Part shown: positions 53,613 through 62,885 of the stretch, piece after piece
Position numbering within the stretch: the stretch's first letter is position 1
Layout: each line of letters starts with the position of its first letter
Assembly: GCA_964539805.1 (NCBI GenBank)
Contig: CAZIKN010000001.1
Coordinates: forward strand, 62,001 to 126,000
DNA: 64,000 bases
Direction of reading: 5' to 3'
Source: M3007 sp964539805
GTDB taxonomy: Bacteria; Bacteroidota; Bacteroidia; Chitinophagales; Saprospiraceae
Made by a program: the position numbers and the translations under genes
Notes under the pieces: generated by a model
Database searches by the model: none
The model's input: only the letters and a program-made list of their open reading frames with translations
Told to the model about the DNA's origin: nothing

Positions 53613-53620
53613 TACATTTG
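53613..53620 (+). promoter_or_regulatory. Candidate -7 promoter element of the ArsR-type gene
   Basis: TACATTTG matches TAnnTTTG in the 181-base gap before the ArsR-type gene. It would give a leader of about 130 bases. Confidence 0.3.
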
Positions 53621-53756
53621 CCCCCGATATTTGTTTGCTATTTTTTTAATCGTTTACACTTTTCTTCCTGCCTTTTATATATTGAAAAATTGGCATAATA
53701 TCTGTAATGTTATTTGCTGGTTCAAAAACTGATTTTTTTAATTTCAAACATTTTAT

Positions 53757-54098
53757 ATGAGAAAGGCAAAACTAGAGAAGGTCGTATTGAAAAATGGTTC
53801 AGAAGATCTTCAATTGGATTACACTGAATTACGCAAAGCTGTACTGGTATTGCGTGCCGTAAACCACAAACTTAGACAAACGATGATTGATTTATTAGAT
53901 GAAAACCAGCGCATGACGGTAACTGATATTTACGTAAAAATGCGGCTGGAACAAAGTGTGGCAAGTCAACATCTCGCTATTTTGCGTCGTGCAGGCGTGG
54001 TTATTACGGAACGCAATGGTAAATTCATCTACTATTCGTTGAACAAAAGCCGTTTGGGCCAGATTTCACAAGTTGTAGAAGAATTGCTCGCGGCTTAA
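53757..54098 (+). CDS. ArsR/SmtB-family winged-helix regulator
   Basis: A 113-residue DNA-binding protein. Residues 28-105 form a winged helix: LRAVNHKLRQTMIDLLDENQRMTVTDIYVKM, then the recognition helix LEQSVASQHLAILRRAGVV and the wing ITERNGKFIYYSLN. It lacks the Cys-x-Val-Cys metal motif of classical ArsR members, so its inducer is unclear. The pattern resembles the conserved Bacteroidota ArsR-like proteins that have no linked efflux gene. It is a single gene with a terminator behind. Confidence 0.9.
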   Translation: MRKAKLEKVVLKNGSEDLQLDYTELRKAVLVLRAVNHKLRQTMIDLLDENQRMTVTDIYVKMRLEQSVASQHLAILRRAGVVITERNGKFIYYSLNKSRLGQISQVVEELLAA

Positions 54099-54142
54099 AG
54101 CCTGCTTGCTCAAACACCGAAAAGATATTGACCAATAAAACA

Positions 54143-54177
54143 GAGCCATCCCGTTTTCCGGTGATGGCTCTTGTTTT
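54143..54177 (+). terminator. Rho-independent terminator of the ArsR-type gene
   Basis: GAGCCATC (54143-54150) pairs with GATGGCTC (54163-54170), with an inner CCG/CGG extension past a one-base bulge, followed by TTGTTTTT. It lies 45 bases after the stop. Confidence 0.8.
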
Positions 54178-54216
54178 TCAACCGCTATTTCCATACATTA
54201 TATAAAGCACTTTTTG

Positions 54217-54825
54217 ATGCCCAAGATTTTAAATCTAAATCTCCTGATCTGTGTTTTTGCACTGCTGAACTGTACCGCAAATACCAAAAATAATATGATT
54301 GCTCAACCTGTTAGCCGTATTACGGCCAATCAGATCATCCAAAAGGATGGCCAAGTTATAGCCTTGCCCGGTGCTGAGGATAGCAGCTTGATTATTCTTT
54401 TTTGCGTGCGCCACTGCGAAAAGGAAAAAGATGGAACCAAAGACCCCAATCTGACAGCTGAGGGACAGGCCAGAGCAGCCCAATTGGGGAGAATATTGGC
54501 CGATGCTCAACTGACAAGAGTAAGTGCCACACCATATAAACGCACCCAACAAACGGCAATGGCCGTGCGGGAAGCAGCGGGCAACAAAATATCATTGGAA
54601 ACCTATCCGCCTGACGCACAAGAGGTATTTGTATCATCCTTATTAGCAGGTGGCGGAGGAAAGCGATACCTTATTGTGGGGCATCAGAATACAATACCCG
54701 AGCTTTTGAACTACCTGCTGGGAGATGTCAGGTACTATAATCTGGGTGATTATGAATACGATAAACTGTTTATTGTAAGGACTAAAGCTGTGGGTCAGAC
54801 AGAAGTACTTCAGGCAAGCTATTAA
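54217..54825 (+). CDS. Histidine-phosphatase-superfamily lipoprotein
   Basis: A 202-residue protein that starts at the ATG at 54217 (a TTG one codon earlier is less likely). A lipoprotein signal with lipobox ALLNC gives Cys19. The branch-1 histidine phosphatase motif is CVRHCEKEK (Arg-His, with the following Glu), then LTAEGQARAAQLG, SATPYKRTQQTA and the second catalytic His in LIVGHQNTIPELL. It should hydrolyse phosphate esters on the periplasmic side. Its last 44 bases overlap the convergent radical SAM gene. Confidence 0.88.
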   Translation: MPKILNLNLLICVFALLNCTANTKNNMIAQPVSRITANQIIQKDGQVIALPGAEDSSLIILFCVRHCEKEKDGTKDPNLTAEGQARAAQLGRILADAQLTRVSATPYKRTQQTAMAVREAAGNKISLETYPPDAQEVFVSSLLAGGGGKRYLIVGHQNTIPELLNYLLGDVRYYNLGDYEYDKLFIVRTKAVGQTEVLQASY

Positions 54826-56497
54826 CCCTTGTTTCGGGCATGCTTTCAAAAAAATTAAGCATAAGTGGTTGATTCACGCCATTATAAGCAAACAGTATAA
54901 CGGCATTTTGGGCTTCAATACGGTTCTCTGAATCAAAAATAGCCAGATCAAAAGTTAAGGGCAGGCCTATGAATCGGTAAACCCTCGCATCCAAGCTTGT
55001 TTGGCTTATGTAGCCACTTTTGCTCACTTTGTCTATTTCCGGAACAACACTGGCTTTGGGTCTGGTTTTGTATGAAAGATGGTAGTCAATGGCCAATAAT
55101 TGGTGCATTATGGGGTCGTCAGGGTAATAACTTTGAACGAAATCGGTCAAGCTGTCAAATACATTATTCAAGGAATACCGATGAAAATCATGCCGCTTGC
55201 CCCAGTAATCCCCGAAATGTAGCAGGAAGTCAAATACTCCGTATGTTATGGATACATATTTGAGCATTCGAGGGCATCTTTTTTTGTTCCAAAGTATCTC
55301 GAGCGCGTGCTCTACCTCTTCTATCTTACGCAGTTCTTCACGACTAAGATATTGGCTTTTAATGATTTGATAAGGCGGGTTGCTGTCAAATACATAACCG
55401 TGCTGCGCATGTTTACTTCGCATAGGGGTGCCTTTAAGAAACTTTAGGAAACCCAACTGAAGCTCTGGCGGGTGCAAGGCAAACACCGTTTCAAAACTAT
55501 ATTTTACATCATCCCAATATTCTAAAGGCAAACCGACGATCAGATCCAAGTGCATTTCGATCTTGTGCCTAAGTGTTTCTACCACAGCCTGTATTTTATG
55601 AAAGTGCTGTTTGCGGCTAACCGCCAGGTTAACTTCCCGACTTACTGACTGGATACCGATTTCAAAGCGGAACAATCCGGCAGGTACATGGTCCTCAATG
55701 TATCGTATAAGATCAGGGTGCAAAATATCTGCGGTTATTTCAAACTGGAATACGTTGCCGGGCTTGTGGTGCGATAGAATGTATTGAAAAATATCCAATG
55801 AAAAATCGCGCTTGACATTAAAGGTGCGATCCAAAAACTTGATCACCCGACCATGTTGCATCACGAACAACAATTGTTTTTTGATGGTGTCATTGGGCAG
55901 GTAGCGCACTTTGTTGTCAAGGCTGGCCAAACAAAACTCACATTTGTACGGACAACCTCTTGAGGTCTCAATGTAAACAACCTTATGGGCCAAATCTTCA
56001 GCTGGCTCGTAGGCATAAGGGTTGATATCTTGGTATTCTTTCAGGTCAAATGTTACATTTTGTGGATTGTACAATACCTCACCATGCTCTTTGTGCACGA
56101 GATTGGGCACTTCGCCGAGGTAGGGATATGACAACAAAAAACGTTGAAAAGGAATTTCACCTTCTCCTGTAATGATGTAATCAACCTGATCTGTTGTGAT
56201 AATTTCTTGCCAATCATAACTTACTTCGGGGCCGCCGAGTAGTATTTTGGTCGCCGGGTTTTTGGCTTTTATCCGTGCTGCCACATCAAGCGTTTGGGTA
56301 ATGTTCCAGATGTAACAACTAAAGGCAACGATGTCATATTGAGCGCAATAATGTGCTGTTTCATCTTTGTCCTGCTTTATGGTAAACTCTTTCCATTCCA
56401 GACCAGGATGCGCCTGATGGTTTTGGGCATACAACAGTCGTATGGCCAAATTGGTGTGGATATACTTGGCATTGAGGGTGGTGAGTAGGACTTTCAT
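54782..56497 (-). CDS. B12-binding radical SAM protein (DUF4080-like C-terminus)
   Basis: A 571-residue iron-sulfur enzyme. Residues 1-130 form a cobalamin-binding-type Rossmann domain (KILLGGPEVSYDW, DYIITGEGEIPFQRFL). The radical SAM core has the CxxxCxxC cluster ligands Cys182, Cys186 and Cys189 (SRGCPYKCEFCLAS), with the expected RFEIGIQS and HLDLIVGLPLE strands. The C-terminal third resembles DUF4080. Members of this group are often methylthiotransferase or methylase relatives of unknown substrate. The stop is TAG. It is a single gene convergent with the phosphatase gene. Confidence 0.9.
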   Translation of the reverse strand: MKVLLTTLNAKYIHTNLAIRLLYAQNHQAHPGLEWKEFTIKQDKDETAHYCAQYDIVAFSCYIWNITQTLDVAARIKAKNPATKILLGGPEVSYDWQEIITTDQVDYIITGEGEIPFQRFLLSYPYLGEVPNLVHKEHGEVLYNPQNVTFDLKEYQDINPYAYEPAEDLAHKVVYIETSRGCPYKCEFCLASLDNKVRYLPNDTIKKQLLFVMQHGRVIKFLDRTFNVKRDFSLDIFQYILSHHKPGNVFQFEITADILHPDLIRYIEDHVPAGLFRFEIGIQSVSREVNLAVSRKQHFHKIQAVVETLRHKIEMHLDLIVGLPLEYWDDVKYSFETVFALHPPELQLGFLKFLKGTPMRSKHAQHGYVFDSNPPYQIIKSQYLSREELRKIEEVEHALEILWNKKRCPRMLKYVSITYGVFDFLLHFGDYWGKRHDFHRYSLNNVFDSLTDFVQSYYPDDPIMHQLLAIDYHLSYKTRPKASVVPEIDKVSKSGYISQTSLDARVYRFIGLPLTFDLAIFDSENRIEAQNAVILFAYNGVNQPLMLNFFESMPETRVNSLPEVLLSDPQL

Positions 56498-56594
56498 GCT
56501 CGGTCAGATTCCCCTAAACCGTTGTTTGCGAGGGTAGTGTTTTGGGTGAAATCAGGCACAAATATAGTTCATTTCCTTGGCAGCCCATCCTTCT

Positions 56595-57218
56595 TTACCG
56601 AAAGAGCTGGAATATCACCCTTGGAATGGCCAAACCAAACTCCAAAATCACGGCAAGAACAGGTAAGGCCAGATATGCCCAGACAGGATACCCAAACTTT
56701 GTACTTACTCCTTCCCATGCTGCCTTCCAGATCAGCAACAAGCGATCTTTGTAGTGCCACAGAATGAAAAAATCTAATAATATATAAAAAGAAAGGCGCC
56801 AGGTAAATCCTTCTTTCAGATGAGGGGGCATAAAACTCAGATCAATGACAAGTATGGTGCTGACAATGGGCAGGAAGATAAACGCGCCAAGTATTGCCGT
56901 TTGGTGAAAGATTAGCATCAGGCCACAAATGATCTGTGATACCCCGATGAAAGACTTAAAAGGCTCATGGTCAAACAAATACCATGATAAACGGAATAAA
57001 TCCACCTGATTCAACGGTGTTATCAACTCCGATTCTGTTATGCCAAATTGGCCTTCTGTCAGTTTGGCATAACCATAGCTAAGGAATGTCCATCCCAATA
57101 AAAATCGGGCAACTAAGACAAAATAATCTTGGATTTTTGCATGCATCATGTTGCATAAGTGGATTTTTGACATTGTATTTCCATTCATATTAGACCAAAA
57201 TGGTTTTTCAAACGACAT
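56595..57218 (-). CDS. DoxX-like membrane protein
   Basis: A 207-residue protein with four to five membrane segments (about FVLVARFLLGWTFLSYGYAKL, FIGVSQIICGLMLIF, AFIFLPIVSTILVIDL, LSFYILLDFFILW, YLALPVLAVILEFGL). The first segment with GWTFLSYGYAKL and the second with GVSQIICGLML follow the DoxX/DoxD pattern of membrane redox or quinone-linked proteins. Internal starts at 57173 or 57146 are possible; I keep the longest ATG start with low certainty about the first 24 residues. The role in the cell is not known. Confidence 0.65.
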   Translation of the reverse strand: MSFEKPFWSNMNGNTMSKIHLCNMMHAKIQDYFVLVARFLLGWTFLSYGYAKLTEGQFGITESELITPLNQVDLFRLSWYLFDHEPFKSFIGVSQIICGLMLIFHQTAILGAFIFLPIVSTILVIDLSFMPPHLKEGFTWRLSFYILLDFFILWHYKDRLLLIWKAAWEGVSTKFGYPVWAYLALPVLAVILEFGLAIPRVIFQLFR

Positions 57219-57251
57219 AAGAGCATATCTGTGATAAAACCTGCCTCCTCA

Positions 57252-57290
57252 GCGGGCCTGTCCGACCATAAAGGGCGGGCCTGTCCGCCC
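57252..57290. repeat. Short GC-rich direct/inverted repeat
   Basis: GCGGGCCTGTCCG occurs at 57252-57264 and 57275-57287. The second copy sits inside an 18-base hairpin GGGCGG-GCCTGT-CCGCCC. It is markedly GC-richer than its surroundings and looks like a small dispersed repeat. Confidence 0.5.
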
Positions 57291-57351
57291 ATACAAGATT
57301 GCTTTTTTATGGTTTGAAGCCGATTTTCATCTAACTTTCCGCCCAAAAAAG

Positions 57352-60300
57352 ATGCACCAGTTCAAGCTTCAGCATTTTTCAATTCTTTTGCTGTATATTA
57401 TCACCCCTATTGTTTTTTTTGCATGTCAAAATACAGCATCAAACGCTGATTTCTCACCTGCTAACCCGGTAAAAAAGGCAACAGCTGCTACAACCCAGTT
57501 TGAGTTGCTTGCTCCCGAGCGTACAGGTATTCAATTTGTACCAAGTATAACAGATGAGTACCGTTATAATTTTATAGCAGATCCATATATTTATAACGGT
57601 GGCGGCGTCGGGATACTGGATGTTAACAATGACGGCTTGCAAGATTTGTTCTTTACTGCCAGATTGCAGCCATGCCGGTTGTACCTGAACAAAGGGGGAA
57701 TGCATTTTGAAGATATCAGCGAAAAAGCGGGCCTGAGCAAGCATATTGGCCTTAAAACGGGCATTGTCATAGTGGACATCAATGCGGATGGCTGGCAGGA
57801 TGTGTATGTTACGCGCACCTGGTTTGAGCCTATACCTGAAAGGCGTAACTTGCTGTTTATCAACAATAAGGATAATACTTTTAGCGAACAGGCTGCCGCC
57901 TATGGCTTAGATGACATTTCCGCATCCCAGCATGCCAATTTCTTTGATTACGATGGCGACGGGGATTTGGACTGTTATGTGTTGAACCATCCCACGGATT
58001 TTAAAACCATGAACAATTTGGATTACTCGGCAGGAAACGCAGCGGTTCAGCCTCCCAGAAACGAATATGAAAGTGATCGTTTGTTCCAAAACAATGGCCC
58101 TGCCCTACCCCACTTTACCGATATAAGCCAAAAGGCAGGTATATACAATCGCGCTTATGGTTTGAGTACTCTTTTCACCGATTTTGATGCAGATGGCCGC
58201 TCCGAATTGTTCGTGGGCAATGATTTTGTAATGCCCGATTTCTTATACCAAAGTGGCGCTGACAATAAATTCATCAATTTAGCCACATTGGAAAGTAGAA
58301 ATCTCTTTCGCCACAGTTCCAATCACACCATGGGCGCGGATGCCGCCGACCTTAACCGAGATGGTCTGCCAGATCTGGTCACTTTGGATATGCTGGCCGA
58401 ACCCTGGGGGCGCCGACAACGCCTTATGAGCACCATGCAACTGCCCCGTGACCGCCAAATGCAGGCACAGGGCTACGGACGACAGGTGATGCGCAATGTA
58501 TTGCAACTCTCTGATGGACCCGGAAATATGAGCGAACTGGGCCAGTTGGCCGGCATTGCGGCAACCGATTGGAGCTGGGCACCCCTCATTGCTGATTTTG
58601 ACAACGATGGCTGGCGGGACATATTTATTTCCAATGGCATCAAACGCGACCTGAACGACCTCGATTTTTTCCTGTACACAGCCGACAGCATCAACAAAAC
58701 CGGAGGAGTGAATGAAAAACGCTTTGCCTCTTTTGAAGACTATGTCAAATTGATGCCCTCTCATCCCGTTCACAATTATATGTTTCAAAACACAGGAAGC
58801 TTGCCCTACGCAGATGTTTCGGACAGTTGGGGATTTACCCAAAAGGGATTTAGCAACGGTGCAGCATACGCCGACTTAGACAACGACGGCGATCTTGACC
58901 TGATTACCAACAATTTAGAAGCTGCCCCGAGCTTGTATGAAAATAAAGCGACGAACTTCAACACCAACCATTGGCTACAGATAAAATGCAAGGGCACTGC
59001 ACTCAACCCGATGGGGATTGGTGCAAAGATTCGGGTATATGTATCTGACAATGAAGGCAATATGAGCTCTATTTTCACACAGGACATGACCAATATTCGC
59101 GGGTTTTATTCCTCTGTGGAACCCATTTTCCAAATTGGATTAGGCTCGTTCTCCAGCGTAAAAAGGATTGAAATAGATTGGTTCGAAGGACGCTGCCAGA
59201 TATTGGAAAATGTAGCAGCCAACCAACGTGTTACCTTGGATATCAGTGCCGCAAGCGCTGGCCATTGCCCCAACTCCAATTCAACACAAAAAACTGTTTT
59301 TCAGGATATTACACAACAATCCGGCCTGAATTTCAAACACATTGAAAATGAATTTGAAGATTTTGACCGTGAAAAACTGCTCCCCTATCGCCTTTCTCGC
59401 AGGGGGCCTTGCATGGCGCAGGGGGATTGGAACGGCGATGGTTTGGAAGATCTGTTTGTAGGAGGCGCATCAGGGCAAGCAGGTGGCTTGTTTTTACAAA
59501 AAAAAGAGGGTAACTTCCAAAAAACAAACCAAGTGGCGCTAGAAAAAGACAAGGCTCACGAAGATACCGGAGCTGTTGCTTTTGATGCCGACAAAGACGG
59601 CGATCTCGATCTTTTAGTACTCAGTGGCGGCAATGAAGCACCTGCCAATTCATCCGTTTATCAGGATCGGCTTTACCTAAACGATGGAAAAGGCCAATTT
59701 ATTCGTGCGGAAAAAAACCTTCCAACAGAAACAAAATCAGGCACTTGTGCTGCTGCACACGACTATGATGGCGATGGCTGGACAGATTTATTTATTGGGA
59801 ATGGTGCTGTACCGGGACGCTATCCCGAAGCCGCCGGAAATACCGTCTGGAAAAACGAACAAGGTGTTTTTAAGGATGTCACCAACGCCGTTGCACCTGA
59901 ATATGCCAAGGCAGGCTTGCTCACAGACCTCAGCGTAGGTGATTTTGACGGCGATGGAAGCCAGGAATTGGTTATCTGCGGGGATTGGCTGCCTATTGGT
60001 TTTTATACCATAAAAGAGGGTAAAATTCAGCCAAAACTGACCATTCCGCAATCTTCGGGCTGGTGGAATTGTCTCCTTGCGACCGACATGGATGCTGATG
60101 GCGACCTCGATCTGGTGGCTGGCAATGAGGGCCGAAACACCCGCCTTCAAGCCTCCGCTGCTGCCCCGTTGCGCCTCTGGGCCAAGGATTTTGACCAGAA
60201 CGCCAGTATAGACCCCATACTTTGTATAGCAGATCAAGGGAAATACCGCCCTGTGGCCCAAAGGGATTTGCTGGTGTCCCAAATGCCTTTTGTAAAGAAA

Positions 60301-60771
60301 AAATTTCCCCGTTACAATGCTTATGCCCAAGCCTCAATAACGGATATAGTGCCGGAAAAAGACTTGGAAAAGGCCATCTCTTTGTCAGCACAAACCTTTG
60401 ACTCCCAATGGTTTGAAAACAAAGGGAATGGCTGGGAAGCCCATGTTTTCCCCTGGCAATTGCAGCTAGCCCCAATCCATGACTGCTTAATGACCGATTT
60501 TAACCAAGACGGGAAAAAAGATTTGCTGGCCATCGGCAATGATTATGGCCCTGATATTGAAACTTATCGCCATGATGCCTTCAATGGTTGCTTGCTGCTG
60601 GGGCAGGGCAACGGATCGTTTTTGCCAATCCCTGCGGCACAAAGTGGTTTTTTGGCCAACAGGGATGCGCGGCGCATGGCTATGATTACGGGAAAAGGTG
60701 GCGCAAGTTGGATCCTCGTAGGCAATAACAACGACAACATACAAATTTTTAAGCATAAATATGAAAATTGA
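57352..60771 (+). CDS. Large FG-GAP/VCBS-repeat (CRTAC1-type) lipoprotein
   Basis: An 1139-residue surface or periplasmic lipoprotein (lipobox VFFAC, Cys25). It carries many FG-GAP/VCBS beta-propeller repeats with calcium-type loops such as DVNNDGLQDLFF, DYDGDGDLDCYV, DFDADGRSELFVG, DLDNDGDLDLIT, DADKDGDLDLLV. An ASPIC/UnbV-like domain sits in the middle (about 530-630; WLQIKCKGTALNPMGIGAKIRV, EIDWFEGRCQ), and a second propeller follows to the end. Such proteins are frequent in Saprospiria and other Bacteroidota; a role in binding or processing polymers is often guessed but not shown. The next gene starts inside its last 11 bases. Confidence 0.9.
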   Translation: MHQFKLQHFSILLLYIITPIVFFACQNTASNADFSPANPVKKATAATTQFELLAPERTGIQFVPSITDEYRYNFIADPYIYNGGGVGILDVNNDGLQDLFFTARLQPCRLYLNKGGMHFEDISEKAGLSKHIGLKTGIVIVDINADGWQDVYVTRTWFEPIPERRNLLFINNKDNTFSEQAAAYGLDDISASQHANFFDYDGDGDLDCYVLNHPTDFKTMNNLDYSAGNAAVQPPRNEYESDRLFQNNGPALPHFTDISQKAGIYNRAYGLSTLFTDFDADGRSELFVGNDFVMPDFLYQSGADNKFINLATLESRNLFRHSSNHTMGADAADLNRDGLPDLVTLDMLAEPWGRRQRLMSTMQLPRDRQMQAQGYGRQVMRNVLQLSDGPGNMSELGQLAGIAATDWSWAPLIADFDNDGWRDIFISNGIKRDLNDLDFFLYTADSINKTGGVNEKRFASFEDYVKLMPSHPVHNYMFQNTGSLPYADVSDSWGFTQKGFSNGAAYADLDNDGDLDLITNNLEAAPSLYENKATNFNTNHWLQIKCKGTALNPMGIGAKIRVYVSDNEGNMSSIFTQDMTNIRGFYSSVEPIFQIGLGSFSSVKRIEIDWFEGRCQILENVAANQRVTLDISAASAGHCPNSNSTQKTVFQDITQQSGLNFKHIENEFEDFDREKLLPYRLSRRGPCMAQGDWNGDGLEDLFVGGASGQAGGLFLQKKEGNFQKTNQVALEKDKAHEDTGAVAFDADKDGDLDLLVLSGGNEAPANSSVYQDRLYLNDGKGQFIRAEKNLPTETKSGTCAAAHDYDGDGWTDLFIGNGAVPGRYPEAAGNTVWKNEQGVFKDVTNAVAPEYAKAGLLTDLSVGDFDGDGSQELVICGDWLPIGFYTIKEGKIQPKLTIPQSSGWWNCLLATDMDADGDLDLVAGNEGRNTRLQASAAAPLRLWAKDFDQNASIDPILCIADQGKYRPVAQRDLLVSQMPFVKKKFPRYNAYAQASITDIVPEKDLEKAISLSAQTFDSQWFENKGNGWEAHVFPWQLQLAPIHDCLMTDFNQDGKKDLLAIGNDYGPDIETYRHDAFNGCLLLGQGNGSFLPIPAAQSGFLANRDARRMAMITGKGGASWILVGNNNDNIQIFKHKYEN

Positions 60772-61522
60772 CAACCCCGCTTTTGATTATGATCGTTTTG
60801 GGCAAAAATATTCCGGCCAGCGCCGCACCGACCCGCGCATTGCAGCATACGTCATGGCCGCTTTAGGTGATGCCCAAACCATCCTGAACGTGGGGGCCGG
60901 CGCAGGCTCCTACGAACCGGAAGACCGTTATGTGGTGGCCGTAGAGCCTTCGGCAACGATGCGCGCCCAACGTATGGCCAATCAAAAAGTCCCCGCCATC
61001 AACGCCAAAGCAGATGCACTTCCGTTTGATGAGGGCGCATTTGATGCCACTATGGCCATGGTAACTGTGCACCACTGGCCCGATATGGTCAAAGGATTGA
61101 AGGAATTGCGCCGGGTAACAAAAAATCAGGTCGTCATCATGACTTTTGACCCAGATGCGCTGGACCTGTTTTGGAATGCCCGGTACTTTCCTGAATTGAT
61201 CGCTGTAGAAAAGTCTCGCTACCCTACCCTTGATTTTATCTGTCAGGCGCTGGGTGGCCAAAGTGAAGTGGTGCCTGTGCCCATCCCTTTAGACTGCGTA
61301 GATGGCTTTCAGGAGGCTTATTATGGCCGCCCGGAAGCCTTTTTGCAAAAAGAAGTCCGCATGTCACAATCCGCCTGGGGCTTTTTATCCCCTGAAGTTG
61401 AAGCCCGGTTGGTACAAAACCTCGCCGATGAATTGGCTTCCGGGGCATGGGATCGCAAATACAGCCATTATCGCACACAGCCGACGTTTACCTGTGCCTT
61501 GCGTTTGGTTATTGCGCGGTGA
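60761..61522 (+). CDS. Class I SAM-dependent methyltransferase
   Basis: A 253-residue enzyme of the UbiE/Methyltransf_11 type. Motif I is ILNVGAGAGSYEPEDRYVVAVEPS (Gly-rich SAM loop, acidic end Glu), then ALPFDEGAFDATMAMVTVHHW and LRRVTKNQVVIMTFDP. The substrate is unknown. Its ATG lies 11 bases before the stop of the large FG-GAP gene in another frame, so the two are probably translationally coupled, although no functional link is obvious. It is convergent with the double-OmpA gene, with only two bases between the stop codons. Confidence 0.92.
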   Translation: MKIDNPAFDYDRFGQKYSGQRRTDPRIAAYVMAALGDAQTILNVGAGAGSYEPEDRYVVAVEPSATMRAQRMANQKVPAINAKADALPFDEGAFDATMAMVTVHHWPDMVKGLKELRRVTKNQVVIMTFDPDALDLFWNARYFPELIAVEKSRYPTLDFICQALGGQSEVVPVPIPLDCVDGFQEAYYGRPEAFLQKEVRMSQSAWGFLSPEVEARLVQNLADELASGAWDRKYSHYRTQPTFTCALRLVIAR

Positions 61523-61524
61523 AC

Positions 61525-62634
61525 TCACTCTGTGATTTTTATTTCTACCCGTCTGTTTTGTTCCTGCTCTTTGCCTGACACAGCATTGGGAAACAGCATA
61601 TGATTGTTTTTATAGCCAATAGTACTCATCCGAAGGCTGTCAATACCATTTTGAACTAAATACGAAAATACGGTCTCGGCACGCTGTTGTGATAATCCCT
61701 GCTTCCACATCGGCTCCTTTTCCATAACGTATTGCTCAGGGGTCAGGCCTTTCATTTTGGGGTACTGCATGCCCTTGGGGTATGGCACATTGACATGGCC
61801 GCCTATTTCTATTTTCAGTTTTGGGTTTAACTGCATAAATTTCAACACTTTAGGCAACTCTCCTTCCGAAGATTTCAGCAAAATGGCCGCATCGCCAACA
61901 AAAAACAGATCACGCAACACCGCTTTTGCGCCCACTTTGGCAGGCGGAAGTTCGATATTGGGCGACAACTTGTATTTTGCATATAATTCGGGACTGCCCA
62001 GTACTTTTAGGGCAAAGGACTCAAAGAAAAAATCCTTAGCCACGGCCTCTATTTTGACCACCGTATCCTTGGGCAAACGAACGCGGTAATGTCCCGAAGT
62101 ATCTGTTTGCACGGAATCTTTGCGCGTTTTGTTCCGGAAACTCACCCAGGACTGCACACCATTGCCCGTGCTTTTATCCGTAACACGCCCGCTCAGGGTG
62201 GCCATGGGCACGGTACGCGCGACTTCTACGGTGGCCCTTCGGTTCCGTTGGCGGCCTTCCTCGGTGGCATTTGTTGCTGCGGGCCGACGCTCACCAAAGG
62301 TTTTTACATCTATAATAGTAGCAGCGGGTATGCCCTGTTTCTGAAGGTACTGGCTCACAGCTGCGGCCCTGTTGCGCGCCAATACCTCATTGCGATCCGT
62401 TTGACCAACGGAATCGGTATGTGCGGTAATGCGCACCGCTTTGGCCGTACTGATTTGGTTAAACAGGCGCACGATTTCGTCAAGGGTAGATATAGCGGCT
62501 CTATCCAAATCGTATTTGCCCGTTGCAAAATAAATTTCTGACGCTTGTGAGTTGTACAAAGAATCAAAGACAGATTGGGCTGGCAAAAGCATGGCGCGGC
62601 ACGCAAGCAAAAGAAACAATATGGGATGCTTCAT
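61525..62634 (-). CDS. Exported protein with two OmpA-like domains
   Basis: A 369-residue protein with a signal peptide ending LLPAQ. An OmpA-like domain comes first (about 30-138; IYFATGKYDLDRAAISTLDEIV, ITAHTDSVGQ, NRAAAVSQYLQKQGI, FGERRPAATN, RQRNRRATVEV). A carboxypeptidase-regulatory-like beta-sandwich follows (145-220; LSGRVTDKSTGNGVQSWVSF). A second, divergent OmpA-like domain follows (about 240-369; LFFVGDAAILLKSSEGELPKVLKFM, IEIGGHVNVP, LSQQRAETVFSYLVQNGID, NRRVEIKI). Two OmpA domains on one exported chain could contact two peptidoglycan strands; that is inference. The start codon is followed upstream by GTGATAAT repeats. Confidence 0.88.
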   Translation of the reverse strand: MKHPILFLLLACRAMLLPAQSVFDSLYNSQASEIYFATGKYDLDRAAISTLDEIVRLFNQISTAKAVRITAHTDSVGQTDRNEVLARNRAAAVSQYLQKQGIPAATIIDVKTFGERRPAATNATEEGRQRNRRATVEVARTVPMATLSGRVTDKSTGNGVQSWVSFRNKTRKDSVQTDTSGHYRVRLPKDTVVKIEAVAKDFFFESFALKVLGSPELYAKYKLSPNIELPPAKVGAKAVLRDLFFVGDAAILLKSSEGELPKVLKFMQLNPKLKIEIGGHVNVPYPKGMQYPKMKGLTPEQYVMEKEPMWKQGLSQQRAETVFSYLVQNGIDSLRMSTIGYKNNHMLFPNAVSGKEQEQNRRVEIKITE

Positions 62635-62636
62635 AG

Positions 62637-62692
62637 GGAATGTGATAATTTATGAAATGTGATAATGTGATAATTTATAAAATGTGATGATG
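62637..62692. repeat. Cluster of GTGATAAT-type repeats upstream of the double-OmpA gene
   Basis: Four units (GTGATAAT at 62642, 62659 and 62667, plus GTGATGAT near 62684) separated by TTATGAAAT or TTATAAAAT. It begins two bases upstream of the OmpA start codon and matches the arrays at 14005 and 24311. Confidence 0.85.
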
Positions 62693-62885
62693 TATTTGTG
62701 CGAAGATAAAGGTGCAATTTAAGCGCTAAATGCTGCACTTAAAACTTGATACAAGCCAAATAGGCGACCCAAAATCCCGTTCAGCCACACGTTTTTCCTA
62801 TTCAGCCAAACTATTTTGCCCCCCCAAAAAAGGGCCTTCACCTTTGCGATACATTAAATTTCACCATCCATTCAACTTTTCGATT

